Below are positions 8,480-17,324 of a DNA stretch of 64,000 bases, piece by piece (the first letter of the stretch is position 1; each line of letters begins with the position of its first letter). The position numbers and the translations under genes were made by a program. The notes under the pieces were generated by a model, which worked only from the letters and a program-made list of their open reading frames with translations, was not told the origin of the DNA and did no database searches. The stretch comes from Chloracidobacterium sp. GTDB taxonomy: Bacteria > Acidobacteriota > Blastocatellia > Pyrinomonadales > Pyrinomonadaceae. The stretch is from positions 145,875 through 209,874 of the forward strand of contig JADJWM010000006.1 of the NCBI GenBank assembly GCA_016716365.1, read 5' to 3'.

Positions 8480-11400
8480 TTAGTTAAAGAAGTATCGAAC
8501 TCCAAACTGAATGCGGTAAACGTCGTTGATCCCAGACGTCGGCTGGAACGAATTTGTAAGAAGCCCCGAACCCACCGTCCTGAGACAGTACGCCGCGGCC
8601 GTCGAAACGGCCGGCCCGAGACGGCACGTTGCCGACGAACTGGTGCTCGTCGTTACCAGCGGCTGCGTCGTCGAAAATCCCTGTCCGACACCCCAGTTCT
8701 TATTGAGCATATTCCCGAAATTCAGGATATCCGCACGGAACTGGAACTTGTGCTGTTGGCCTCCGAGCTTCACAAAGACGTCCTGGGCCAGGCCGAGGTC
8801 CATTCTGTGAATGAACGGAAGGAAAACGGCTCCACGCTCAACATACTTACCTCTGTTCTTCGACAAGTACGGGTCCTGGTTGATAAATGCCTCCCAGGCT
8901 GCTGCTTGCTCCGCCGGGGTGAACCGGACGGTTCCCGAGGAAGTGGTGATGTTTCCGAAATTCATTTCGGATGCGTCACGCGGAATATAGAGCAAGTCGT
9001 TGCTTGTCCCGCCATCGCCGTTAAGGTCGCCGCCGAACACGTAGCTGCCGTTGCCAAGCGGCCTCGATTCCCAGAATCCGGAGATCGATGTGGCACCGAA
9101 CTTGAAGTATTCCTTGCGGTAGGTCACCGCGCCGAAGACACGATGCTTCGCGGTCGCACCGCTGTATGCAACGCCCGGGTTGTTCGGGTTCCCGGAATGC
9201 TGGTTGTTATTCCACGAACCGAATGCGATAGAACCCGGATCGACCGTGTTCCGGCCAACGCCGTAGCTGTAAGCGGCCTTGGCGTAGAATCCGCTTGCAA
9301 ACGGCTTCTCAAGCGTGAACGCCATGTTCCACGAACGGCCGACGTCCTGATTCTTAAGCACGATCGCGCTCGAAATGTTGCTGTGGATCCTATTTCCCGC
9401 GGTCCACCGGGGCCGGTTATCGGCACCGGTGAAATTGGTGCTCGGGTCAGCAAGGTTGGCATTGATATAGTAAATGCCATTCACGTCCCTCGAATAAAGG
9501 AATTCCGTACCCGCGATCAGCCCGAGCGGCAGCCTGTAATCAAGGCCGATGCTCGAACGCCAAAGCTGCGGGAACTTGAAGTTCGGGTCCGAGATCGCCA
9601 GGCCGTACGATGACGCCGGCAGCCCCGTCGCCTCCTGCTTATAGGTATTTGGATCCGGATTAAACGGCCTTGTGGTCGTATTGTCGCGTTGCTCAAATCC
9701 GGTCAGCAATCCGTTCTCGCCGATCTGGTTTGAGATCCAGACATATGCCGGCCTGCCTGAGAACAGGCCCGAACCGCCCCTGATCTGGAGTTTTTCGTTA
9801 GCGGACCAGTTAAAACCGACCCTCGGTGACCAAAGGAGGTTCGCGTCCGGCAGTTTCTGCGTTAGGTACTGGACGCTGGCCCCGGTCTCGTCCCTGAATG
9901 TTAAAGCGTTTGCGGCCGGATTCTCATACCCGGTCTCGCCGAAGAACGGAACGTCGACGCGGAGTCCATACGTGAAGCTGAAGTTGTCCCTAACCTTCCA
10001 CACGTCCTGGCCGTAGAAGCCCGCATAGAACACTTCAAGCGGCTGGATCGGCTTTTCAAGGCCCGGAATATTCGCCCACCTGACCTGAAACCGCCTCAAG
10101 GTGATCGGTGACGTCGTTCGGTTCGGGTTTGCAAGATAGTCGTTCGCGTCCGTATAAAAATCGGCCAGCGAACTATATACGTATGCGCTCTGCGAGCCGG
10201 GAAAGAACACATTCTCCGATTCATACTGCTCGAAGCTCACGCCCGCAGTGAAGGTATGGGCCCCGCGATAGAAGGAGATATTGTCCTGGACTTGAAGCGA
10301 CTTATAACGAAGCTCATTATTCGGAGTGAACGGTTCCGATCCGAACGAGGTATAAGTTACGCCGTCTTGCAGGATGTCAACCATCGGAAAGAGGTTTTCG
10401 ATCGCACCGCGGCTCTCGTCTTGTTTTGTCCAGCCAATAAGTAGGCTGTTCGAAACACTGTCTCCCCACATCGAGGTCCATTCACCGACGATCGAGCGGA
10501 TATTTTCAAGGATCGTGTAGTTCGAGTTCTGGAAGTTCAAAGCATCGAGCCTGGTTCGGCGGCTACCAAAACCGAGCGATGAAGAATCCGACATTAGAAC
10601 GTCGGTCTCCGAATCGAGATGCATATAGCGCAGGGTAAGCTTGTTTCTCAGGTTGATGTTGTAATCACCGCGGAGCAGGAACTTCTTGCCCGGTGTCGAA
10701 TGGTCGTACCCCTGATAACCGCCGGTCTCGTAACCGAAATTCGTTCTGAGAAAGCTGCTAAGTGCGTCGAGGTCTGAAGCAAGTACCCTTGTGACGTTGC
10801 CGGTTCGGCAGCCGGTGCCCGGGCAAGCTTGCCAGGTCGTGCCCGGCTGAGTAAGGAGTTCATCTTCATAACTGGTGAAGAAGAACAACTTGTCCCGTCC
10901 GGAATTGAACCATCCTTTGCCACTGTCGCCAAAGTTGAAGAAAGGGATAGGTCCGCCCGCCGTAAAGCCCCACGTCCGGAACTTGAAATCGCCCGGGTTA
11001 AAAGTATTGTCGCCGGCGTCTTTGCCGACAAGGCTGGGATTTCTCCAAATGTAATAGACCGATCCGTTGTACTTGTTGGCGCCGCTCTTCGTGATCACGT
11101 TAACATCGGCGCCGACGAAGTTACCGTGCCGGACGTCGTAGGGAGCAACGTTCACCTGGAATTCCTCGACCGCGGCAAGCGAGATCGGCGACACGCCGGT
11201 ACGTTCGCCGGGTGCGCCGGCCAAGCCGAATGAGTTGTTGAAATACGAGCCGTCGACCGTAATGTTGTTCAGGCGATTGTCCTGCCCGGCGAACGATCCG
11301 CTGCCGCCGTACTGGGGCGTCAGCCTCGAAAAGTCGGTTAGCTGACGGCCGATCGTCGGAAGGGCCGTCAATACCGTGTTCGACACGTTCGTCGAGGCAC

Positions 11401-11803
11401 CGGTTCGACCTTCGCTGAAGATGTCGTCGATCTGGACGGTTACCTCTTCGGTGATCGCCGACCGCAGGTCGAAGTTGACCGTGTACGGAGCACCGAGGCT
11501 CAGGTTGATATTTTCCCGGGTCTGCTCGGCAAAGCCGGGTGCCACCGCCTTGACGGTGTACGGGCCGCCGACACGCATCAGCGGAATGGTAAATCGTCCC
11601 GTGTCGTTGGTCACGGTCGCGTATCTTGTTCCGCTGGGCACGTGGACGGCCTCAACATTTACGCCGGGCAATGGCTGGCCCTGGGCATCGAGGATGCGTC
11701 CCGTCATCTCAGCGGTCGTCACCTGGGCTGCTCCCGCCATCGCCAATGCGGTGAGCAGGATGCCAAGAAGTACAAACGAACGAATGTTCAAAGATTTAGT
11801 CAT
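8480..11803 (-). CDS. Oar-like TonB-dependent receptor with carboxypeptidase-regulatory domain
   Basis: 1107 residues from ATG 11803, chosen because it starts a signal peptide (MTKSLNIRSFVLLGILL...GAAQ) and has GAGG about 10 bases upstream; the frame opens further to 11950 without protein-like sequence. Residues ~30-112 form a carboxypeptidase-regulatory/Ig-like domain (TGRILDAQGQPLPGVNV). A plug-like region follows (ALPTIGRQLTDFSRLTPQYGG), then ~900 residues of aromatic-rich alternating strands typical of an outer-membrane barrel, ending in YRIQFGVRYFFN with the terminal Phe/Asn of such barrels. This architecture is abundant in acidobacteria and is thought to import large substrates, probably glycans. 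It stands alone, with no SusD-like or hydrolase partner. A terminator follows at 8394-8428. Confidence 0.9.
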   Translation of the reverse strand: MTKSLNIRSFVLLGILLTALAMAGAAQVTTAEMTGRILDAQGQPLPGVNVEAVHVPSGTRYATVTNDTGRFTIPLMRVGGPYTVKAVAPGFAEQTRENINLSLGAPYTVNFDLRSAITEEVTVQIDDIFSEGRTGASTNVSNTVLTALPTIGRQLTDFSRLTPQYGGSGSFAGQDNRLNNITVDGSYFNNSFGLAGAPGERTGVSPISLAAVEEFQVNVAPYDVRHGNFVGADVNVITKSGANKYNGSVYYIWRNPSLVGKDAGDNTFNPGDFKFRTWGFTAGGPIPFFNFGDSGKGWFNSGRDKLFFFTSYEDELLTQPGTTWQACPGTGCRTGNVTRVLASDLDALSSFLRTNFGYETGGYQGYDHSTPGKKFLLRGDYNINLRNKLTLRYMHLDSETDVLMSDSSSLGFGSRRTRLDALNFQNSNYTILENIRSIVGEWTSMWGDSVSNSLLIGWTKQDESRGAIENLFPMVDILQDGVTYTSFGSEPFTPNNELRYKSLQVQDNISFYRGAHTFTAGVSFEQYESENVFFPGSQSAYVYSSLADFYTDANDYLANPNRTTSPITLRRFQVRWANIPGLEKPIQPLEVFYAGFYGQDVWKVRDNFSFTYGLRVDVPFFGETGYENPAANALTFRDETGASVQYLTQKLPDANLLWSPRVGFNWSANEKLQIRGGSGLFSGRPAYVWISNQIGENGLLTGFEQRDNTTTRPFNPDPNTYKQEATGLPASSYGLAISDPNFKFPQLWRSSIGLDYRLPLGLIAGTEFLYSRDVNGIYYINANLADPSTNFTGADNRPRWTAGNRIHSNISSAIVLKNQDVGRSWNMAFTLEKPFASGFYAKAAYSYGVGRNTVDPGSIAFGSWNNNQHSGNPNNPGVAYSGATAKHRVFGAVTYRKEYFKFGATSISGFWESRPLGNGSYVFGGDLNGDGGTSNDLLYIPRDASEMNFGNITTSSGTVRFTPAEQAAAWEAFINQDPYLSKNRGKYVERGAVFLPFIHRMDLGLAQDVFVKLGGQQHKFQFRADILNFGNMLNKNWGVGQGFSTTQPLVTTSTSSSATCRLGPAVSTAAAYCLRTVGSGLLTNSFQPTSGINDVYRIQFGVRYFFN

Positions 11804-12308
11804 CTGTTTTTGCCTCAAATTAGGATCAAAAATTACTTTATAAGAGCTGTCGATCCGCTTTCGCGTTCTGTTTTTTGGATTTTTCTTCCACTTTTCGGAT
11901 AAATCCCGGCCTGTGGAAAACACGCCGTGGTGAAACTTATCGGCCCGCAAATTTTCTTGAGAAATCGTAACGTATGCGTTTGCACACGCTTACAGGTCAG
12001 TCGGTTCTTTCGTCCAAACACGTCCGAACAAGAAAGCAAAGTTTAGAACTATGGTTCAGAGAGTTTGAGGCAATTTAGATTCCCAAGAGTTCTCGCGACT
12101 CACCTGAATTCTGCGCCGAATCTCCAAACTATATCTGCCTAAAGTTACGTCAAAGTTAAGGGAGGCAAGATTATCGGCATTTCTGACCGGAACCGTGCTT
12201 TTTTGGGCAAACTTAAGGGTCCTTTTTGAATCCAACGCCGTATAAATGGGCGTAAGCATCTAAAACTAAAGGGGTTAGAACGAAGTTAGCATCTGATGCC
12301 CGGAAAAC
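11804..12308. other. Divergent intergenic region upstream of the TonB receptor and PilZ-like genes
   Basis: About 500 bp with no convincing gene. It is visibly more A/T-rich than its surroundings and must hold the leftward promoter of the receptor gene. A TTGACG...TATAGT pair lies near 12130-12160 on the minus strand, but with only 14 bp spacing, so I do not call it. The receptor mRNA probably has a long leader. Confidence 0.4.
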
Positions 12309-12337
12309 TTGACTTTTTTGTAAAATTGGTTTATTTT
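12309..12337 (+). promoter_or_regulatory. Sigma-70-type promoter for the PilZ-like gene
   Basis: TTGACT at 12309-12314, a 17-base spacer and TATTTT at 12332-12337, in an A/T-rich stretch about 90 bp ahead of the start codon. Confidence 0.6.
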
Positions 12338-12426
12338 TTTCTGTCTTCTCGATCAGTTGTTTGAAAACCGAACATTTAACAAACATTTTTTCAGATGTGA
12401 TGGGTCGACGAGAAAGGGGGATTTAT

Positions 12427-12828
12427 ATGGCACAAATTGAATACGCGACGGCGTCTTATAAGACGCCTTTACATCATCGGATACTCGCGAACATGCCTGT
12501 TATAGCAAGCTGGGTTGATACCGAAAGCGGCGAGACGATCAAAGTCGAAGGGACCACCGAGAATATTGGAGAATCGAGCGCATTGGTTAATCTTGAAAGG
12601 CTTCCGCCTGTCGGGAGTCACGTTAAGTTACGGATCTTTGAGGAAAAAAAGACCGTGATCGAGGTTGCGACACAGGTTATTCGCGTGGAGCGTGATCCGA
12701 GCAAGCCGCTGGCAGCTCTTTCGCTCTTGGACAATTTCAAGAAGTGGAAGAACACGGCCATGACGGCGGCACAGAACTGGGTCACACGGCATTGGCAATT
12801 GAATTACGAAGAGGAATGGGTCAATTGA
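12427..12828 (+). CDS. PilZ-like domain protein (degenerate)
   Basis: 133 residues from ATG 12427, chosen because AAAGGGGGA stands 5 bases upstream; the frame could open from TTG 12361 without a ribosome site. The sequence has the PilZ-like barrel pattern: hydrophobic strand VIASWVDTESGETIKVEG, then TTENIGESSALVNLERLPPVGSHVKLRIF, then the VIRVERDP strand. Classical PilZ proteins bind cyclic di-GMP through an R-x3-R motif and D-x-S-x2-G. Here neither is intact (ENIGESSALV replaces the second), so binding of the nucleotide is doubtful. A strong promoter lies upstream and a perfect palindromic terminator follows at 12851-12879, so it is a monocistronic gene that is probably well expressed. Confidence 0.65.
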   Translation: MAQIEYATASYKTPLHHRILANMPVIASWVDTESGETIKVEGTTENIGESSALVNLERLPPVGSHVKLRIFEEKKTVIEVATQVIRVERDPSKPLAALSLLDNFKKWKNTAMTAAQNWVTRHWQLNYEEEWVN

Positions 12829-12850
12829 TCCGTCACTTGTTTTATGGCTG

Positions 12851-12879
12851 AAAAAGCGGAGGGATCCCTCCGCTTTTTT
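12851..12879 (+). terminator. Perfect palindromic terminator after the PilZ-like gene
   Basis: AAAAAGCGGAGG-GATC-CCTCCGCTTTTTT is a 12-bp perfect stem with A and T runs at its ends, so it could stop transcription from either side. Confidence 0.85.
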
Positions 12880-12915
12880 GGTTTTTCGGCACGTGGCGGG
12901 CAAACCGGCACCGTC

Positions 12916-13995
12916 ATGGCCGCATCTTTTCGATCAATGAGATTATTTTTTGTACCGGTACTTCTTGCCGCTCTGTGCATCGCTGCACTGGGACAGGAGA
13001 GGCCTATCTCGCAAACCGAATACGTACAGAAGCTCTACGGGATCCAAAGTGCCGCTTCGGCTGACGAACTCGTCGTCGAAGTGCGCCGTCGCGGGGTCGC
13101 ATTCCCGGTGACCGACGGGATCCGCAGCCTGACCCGTTCGAAAAGCAAGAATCACGAAGGGCTGAAACGGGCGTTGGAGGAAGCTGAACGTCGGCGTCGA
13201 GACCCCGAGGGAACCCGCCTGCCCGCCCCGGCGGAGGCTGCCTCGGTTTTGGAAAAGACCCGGGCGAATACGCTTGCCCTTGTCGACGACATGCCCGACT
13301 TTGTGGTCAAGCAGCTCATCACCCGCTCAGAAGCGTTCGCCGGGACCGGCAATTGGCGTCCCTACGACAACCTTATAATCGCCGTCAGTTACAGCGCTGA
13401 AAAGGGAGAGCAGTACAAAGTGCTATCCAAAAACGGCGCTCCGGTTGATTTCCAGACGTCGGGAAGCTACAGCGGCCTTGACGGCGCAACATCGGGCGGC
13501 GAGTTCGTTGAAGACCTTCGGAAGATCTTCAAGGAAGACAGCAAAACGAGATTCGAGGCCGAAAGCACCGATGTGGTCCGCGGCCGAAAAGCGATCGTCT
13601 ATAATTACGAAATTGACATTGAGAACAATAAGCATGGCGGTGTCGGCCTGAAAGGACCGGTGTACCGTTCATCACCGGCCGGCGAAAAAGGACGTATCTG
13701 GATCGACCGCGACAATTTCCGTGTCATCCGCATCGAATACGAATTGACCGATATCGAGCCGAACTTCCCCGTAAAAGCCGTTACGAAGACGATCGACTAT
13801 GATGAGGTAGCGATCGCGGGGGAAAACTATCTTCTGCCGGTCCTTTCCGATTTTCGAGGAAAGGTAGAAGGTTCCGGAAAGCTTTTCGAACAACGTAACC
13901 TTATCCGCTTCCGCGGTTACCAGAAGTATGGAACTGAGGTTACGATCGTCGAGGAAGACACGAAGCCGGCCGAAGAGGAGAAACCGAAGCCCTAG
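12916..13995 (+). CDS. Secreted protein of unknown function
   Basis: About 359 residues from ATG 12916 (ATG 12937 is equally possible; the frame from 12844 would start inside the terminator). An N-terminal signal peptide (MRLFFVPVLLAALCIAALG) is followed by QERPISQTEYVQKLYG. A charged segment (~60-110, rich in Arg/Glu) leads to a mostly beta domain with phrases such as FVVKQLITRSEAFAGTGNW, GRIWIDRDNFRVIRIEYEL and LLPVLSDFRG, resembling lipoprotein-carrier-like outer-membrane-associated beta folds. It ends in a short Glu/Lys/Pro tail. I do not recognise a named family. The VanX-like gene follows on the same strand, about 115 bp downstream. Confidence 0.7.
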   Translation: MAASFRSMRLFFVPVLLAALCIAALGQERPISQTEYVQKLYGIQSAASADELVVEVRRRGVAFPVTDGIRSLTRSKSKNHEGLKRALEEAERRRRDPEGTRLPAPAEAASVLEKTRANTLALVDDMPDFVVKQLITRSEAFAGTGNWRPYDNLIIAVSYSAEKGEQYKVLSKNGAPVDFQTSGSYSGLDGATSGGEFVEDLRKIFKEDSKTRFEAESTDVVRGRKAIVYNYEIDIENNKHGGVGLKGPVYRSSPAGEKGRIWIDRDNFRVIRIEYELTDIEPNFPVKAVTKTIDYDEVAIAGENYLLPVLSDFRGKVEGSGKLFEQRNLIRFRGYQKYGTEVTIVEEDTKPAEEEKPKP

Positions 13996-14109
13996 TTCGG
14001 CGCAGGCAATTCTGCATCGGCCGATGACGGTCGTTTGGCAAGTCAGTTCACCCGGCGGTTCGCGGCAACGCGTGCCGCCTTTCTCCATCACAAAAACCAA
14101 GAGGCATTC

Positions 14110-14703
14110 TTGATCGAACTAATAAAGCTTGACCCGACCATCAAGCTCGATATTCGCTACGCAACCGCCGATAATTTCGTCGGCCGCAGGGTTTATCCGG
14201 AAGCGCGGGTCTTTCTGCAGGAAGAAGCCGCTCGTGCCGTTGTTCGGGTTCATCGGGAACTCGGCAAAGATGGCCTTGGGCTCGTCATCTTCGACGGCTA
14301 TCGTCCTTGGTCGATCACAAAGCTCTTTTGGGAAGTCACCTCTGACGATCAGCGTAAATTCGTCGCGGACCCTGAACGCGGGTCGAAGCACAACCGGGGC
14401 TGCGCCGTCGATCTGAGTATCTTCGACCGGGATACAGGCCGCGAGCTTGAAATGCCTTCGGGCTACGACGAATTTACCGAACGCGCTTCACCTAACTACA
14501 CGGGCGGGACCGCCGAACAGACGGCTAATCGAGAACTTCTGCGCCGGCTGATGGAGTCCGAAGGCTTTACGGTCAATCCGAACGAATGGTGGCATTTCGA
14601 CTTTATGAATTGGGAGGATCACCCGATCCACGACGTTTCTTTTGACGAAGCAGCCGCGATGGCCGCAGCGGTTCAAGATGAAAAGGGCGGCCCTCGGGAC
14701 TGA
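14110..14703 (+). CDS. D-alanyl-D-alanine dipeptidase (VanX/DdpX family, M15D)
   Basis: Starting at TTG 14110 gives 197 residues, close to the ~202 of VanX. That TTG has AAGAGG six bases upstream, whereas the open frame to 14035 has no support. Seen: GYRPW, the zinc motif SKHNRGCAVDLS (S-x-H-x-x-G-x-A-x-D) and EWWHFDF (E-x-W-H). The family splits D-Ala-D-Ala. Chromosomal copies outside van clusters are usually involved in cell-wall turnover or D-Ala use rather than vancomycin resistance, and no vanH/vanA ligase genes are nearby. No signal peptide from this start. A GC-rich hairpin overlaps its end and separates it from the convergent yceI-type gene. Confidence 0.85.
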   Translation: MIELIKLDPTIKLDIRYATADNFVGRRVYPEARVFLQEEAARAVVRVHRELGKDGLGLVIFDGYRPWSITKLFWEVTSDDQRKFVADPERGSKHNRGCAVDLSIFDRDTGRELEMPSGYDEFTERASPNYTGGTAEQTANRELLRRLMESEGFTVNPNEWWHFDFMNWEDHPIHDVSFDEAAAMAAAVQDEKGGPRD

Positions 14704-14717
14704 CGGCCGCCTCATTT
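14685..14717. terminator. Likely bidirectional terminator between convergent genes
   Basis: GGCGGCC at 14686-14692 pairs with GGCCGCC at 14705-14711, with A-rich sequence on the left and TCATTTT on the right. It sits between the rightward dipeptidase gene and the leftward YceI gene. Confidence 0.55.
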
Positions 14718-14733
14718 TAATCTTTGTTACAAA

Positions 14734-15423
14734 CTATTCGCTTGCCGGGGTCGCAGCCGGTGCGGGCCGCGGCCGATTGGCCTCGATCTGCAAAACGATC
14801 TTCACCTCGTCGGAAAGTGTCGGAACTCCGTTCGGCATATTTCCCCCGTAATTCACTCCGTAATCTCTTCGATTCAGCGACGTCTCGGCCGTCACCCCCA
14901 TTTTGCCGCCACTCCGCTGGTCAGGCGGGATGAAGCCGGTAATGCTGAACGGGAAAGAGATGCTCTTTGTCACTCCCTTAAGTGTGAAATCGCCAGTCAC
15001 CATCCAGCTGGCTCCGCGTTTTTCGACCTTAGTGCTCTTGAACGAGAGCTCGGGGAATTTTTCGACCTCGAAGAAGTCCGCAGACCGCAGGTGGTTGTCG
15101 CGATTTACCACGCCCGTATCAACACTCGTCGCCTTGGCTGTAAACTGGACCGATGATTTCGCCGGGTCTTTGGCGTCGTAGTTGATCGCACCGGTAAAAT
15201 CCCGAAAGTATCCCGGCACCTCGATCAGCCCCATGTGCTTCACTTTGAACCCGATAAAGCTGTGTGCCCGGTCCAGATTGTAGGTGCCGGATTCGCCGGT
15301 CTGGACCGCGCCGAGCGCCTCAAATCTCTCAGCTTGGGTCAGCTTGACGGCCTCGGCCCCGGTCTGCAAAAGTACAAAGCCGGCGATCAACAGGCCGACA
15401 AACAAAAATACGGTGCGTTTCAT
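14734..15423 (-). CDS. YceI-family periplasmic protein
   Basis: 229 residues from ATG 15423, picked over GTG 15432 because CAGGAG lies 8 bases ahead of the ATG. A signal peptide (MKRTVFLFVGLLIAGFVLLQTGAEA) precedes a YceI lipocalin-like domain: YNLDRAHSFIGFKVKHMG, FRDFTGAINYDAKDP, VNRDNHLRSADFFEVEKFP and the closing strand SLNRRDYGVNYGG. YceI proteins bind polyisoprenoid or other amphiphilic lipids in the periplasm. The C-terminus is a short Pro/Ala tail. It stands alone, convergent with the dipeptidase gene. Confidence 0.92.
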   Translation of the reverse strand: MKRTVFLFVGLLIAGFVLLQTGAEAVKLTQAERFEALGAVQTGESGTYNLDRAHSFIGFKVKHMGLIEVPGYFRDFTGAINYDAKDPAKSSVQFTAKATSVDTGVVNRDNHLRSADFFEVEKFPELSFKSTKVEKRGASWMVTGDFTLKGVTKSISFPFSITGFIPPDQRSGGKMGVTAETSLNRRDYGVNYGGNMPNGVPTLSDEVKIVLQIEANRPRPAPAATPASE

Positions 15424-15621
15424 TTCGATCACTCCTGATTTAATTGATTTGAATCATAGCGATGCGCGGACGGCGTCACCGCCGAACGGCCGGCTACCCT
15501 GATCGATCATTCGATTTCTAAGGGTCGCTGCACCGATCCCCGGTATCAGCGGCCATGCATTCCGCGCTTTTTGCTACTATTACACATTATCCATTTAGTT
15601 TGAAATAAGGAGCCAAGCAAG

Positions 15622-16134
15622 GTGTATAAGCCCCACCCGACAGAATACGACGCTTATTATTCCAAATACGTTTCCCTCGTTCCTGAAAACGACATCCGCC
15701 AGGCTTATGCCGATCAGCCGGCCGAACTTCGCCGAACTTTTGATGGCCAGGAAGAAAGCGTTGGCCTGTTTGCCTACGAGCCCGGCAAATGGACCGTCAA
15801 GGAAGTTCTTAGCCATATCATCGACGGCGAGCGTGTGTTCGCCTATCGGATGCACCGCATCTCTCGCGGCGACGAAACGCCGATCGAGGGTTTCGAGCAG
15901 GACGGCTATATCGAAAACTCGAACGCCAACGACCGCCCGTTTGAGAACCTGCTCCGGGAATTCGAGCTCGCACGGGCGGCGAATGTACTGATGCTCAACA
16001 ACATGGACGAAGCCGCCCTCTCTCGGATGGGAACGGCCAGCGGTCTGCCGGTCTCGGTCCGGGCCCTTGCAAACATCTCGATCGGCCACGTTCGCCATCA
16101 CCTCGCGATCTTAAATGAACGCTACCTCGCCTGA
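15622..16134 (+). CDS. DinB-like (DinB_2) four-helix protein
   Basis: 170 residues from GTG 15622, with AAGGAG 11 bases upstream. DinB_2 pattern: GKWTVKEVLSHIIDGERVFAY with the first metal-binding His, and IGHVRHHLAIL near the C-terminus with the other His residues. The family comprises damage-inducible and thiol-dependent metalloenzymes. In organisms with bacillithiol it includes bacillithiol transferases (YfiT/BstA), and bshB1 is encoded at 18173-18907. That role is an inference only. The stop codon directly abuts the GTG start of the flavoprotein gene, so the two are translationally coupled. Confidence 0.85.
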   Translation: MYKPHPTEYDAYYSKYVSLVPENDIRQAYADQPAELRRTFDGQEESVGLFAYEPGKWTVKEVLSHIIDGERVFAYRMHRISRGDETPIEGFEQDGYIENSNANDRPFENLLREFELARAANVLMLNNMDEAALSRMGTASGLPVSVRALANISIGHVRHHLAILNERYLA

Positions 16135-17295
16135 GTGGAGTTCGACGTTCTCATCATCGGAGGCGGAGCGGCAGGCCTTTTCTGCGCGATCGAGTCGTCT
16201 CGCCGGGGCCGCAGGACGCTGCTTATCGAGCACGGCCCGCGTGTCGGCCGAAAGATCATTATTTCCGGCGGCGGCCGCTGCAACTTCACTAATTTAGGCA
16301 CCGCACCCGAAAATTTCATCTCCGAGAATCCTCATTTCTGCCGCTCGGCCCTAGCACGCTATACGCCCGACGATTTCGTCAAGCTGGTACGCAAACACCG
16401 GATCGAGTACTACGAAAAGAAACTCGGCCAGCTGTTCTGCCGCGACAGTTCCCGCAGGATCGTCGATATGCTGCTGGCGGAATGTGAACGTGCGGGGGTC
16501 ACCGTAAATGTCGGCTGCAGCGTCACGCGGATCTCGAAAGACCGCCGCTTTCGAGTCGAAACCAAACAAGGAAGCTATCTGGCCGATAATGTGGTGATCG
16601 CCACCGGCGGCCTTTCGTTTCCTAAGATCGGTGCCTCGCCGTTCGGCTATCAGATCGCACGGCAATTCGGCATCGAACAGGTTCCCACGCGGCCTTCGCT
16701 GGTCGCGCTCGTTCGGCCAAAGGGCGAAGCACGCTCCGAACTTGCCGGCATTTCCGTCGACGCAGAGGTTACCGCCGACGGCCATACCTTCCGCGAGAAC
16801 ATCCTCTTCACGCACCGCGGAATGTCGGGCCCGGCGATCCTGCAGGCCTCGAATTACTGGCACAAGGAGAGTCCGCTGCACCTTGACCTTATGCCGGAAT
16901 TGGACGTCAAAGATCTTCTCAACTCGGCCAGCGGCCGGGCCGTTCAGGTTTCAAACTTCCTGACCGGATATCTTCCGGCGAGATTTGTCGAAACGCTTCC
17001 CGAAAAGGCGTTGCTTGGCCGAAGGCTCAACAGCCTCAGCGACCGAGAGATCGACCGTGTTTCGGAAATGCTTCATGACTGGCACGTAAAATTCGTCGAT
17101 ACCGAGGGATATGGCCGGGCCGAGGTAACCCTCGGCGGCGTTTCGACCAAAGAGCTTTCGTCGCAGACCATGGAGTCCCGCAAAGTGCCCGGTCTTTACT
17201 TCATCGGCGAGGTCGTCGATGTGACCGGCTGGCTCGGCGGGTACAATTTTCAATGGGCCTGGGCGTCCGGCTTTGCAGCCGGCAACGCCGTCTGA
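16135..17295 (+). CDS. NAD(P)/FAD-dependent oxidoreductase, HI0933 (YhiN/BaiN) family
   Basis: 386 residues from GTG 16135, immediately after the previous stop. N-terminal dinucleotide-binding motif DVLIIGGGAAGLFCAIE, the family hallmark SGGGRCNFTN at about residues 44-53, and a C-terminal FAD-binding segment GEVVDVTGWLGGYNFQWAWASG. The family contains flavoproteins of mostly unknown substrate; BaiN reduces bile-acid intermediates in gut bacteria. Cytoplasmic. Its tight coupling to the DinB-like gene suggests a shared process, possibly thiol or redox chemistry, but nothing in the sequence proves this. Confidence 0.9.
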   Translation: MEFDVLIIGGGAAGLFCAIESSRRGRRTLLIEHGPRVGRKIIISGGGRCNFTNLGTAPENFISENPHFCRSALARYTPDDFVKLVRKHRIEYYEKKLGQLFCRDSSRRIVDMLLAECERAGVTVNVGCSVTRISKDRRFRVETKQGSYLADNVVIATGGLSFPKIGASPFGYQIARQFGIEQVPTRPSLVALVRPKGEARSELAGISVDAEVTADGHTFRENILFTHRGMSGPAILQASNYWHKESPLHLDLMPELDVKDLLNSASGRAVQVSNFLTGYLPARFVETLPEKALLGRRLNSLSDREIDRVSEMLHDWHVKFVDTEGYGRAEVTLGGVSTKELSSQTMESRKVPGLYFIGEVVDVTGWLGGYNFQWAWASGFAAGNAV

Positions 17296-17324
17296 TGTTT
17301 TTCTGGTCATGTCCAGGCTTCGTC

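Noticed and set aside
14035..14110. Longer N-terminus for the VanX-type dipeptidase
   Set aside because: Extra residues are Arg-rich and not found in the family; TTG 14110 has a ribosome site and gives the usual length.
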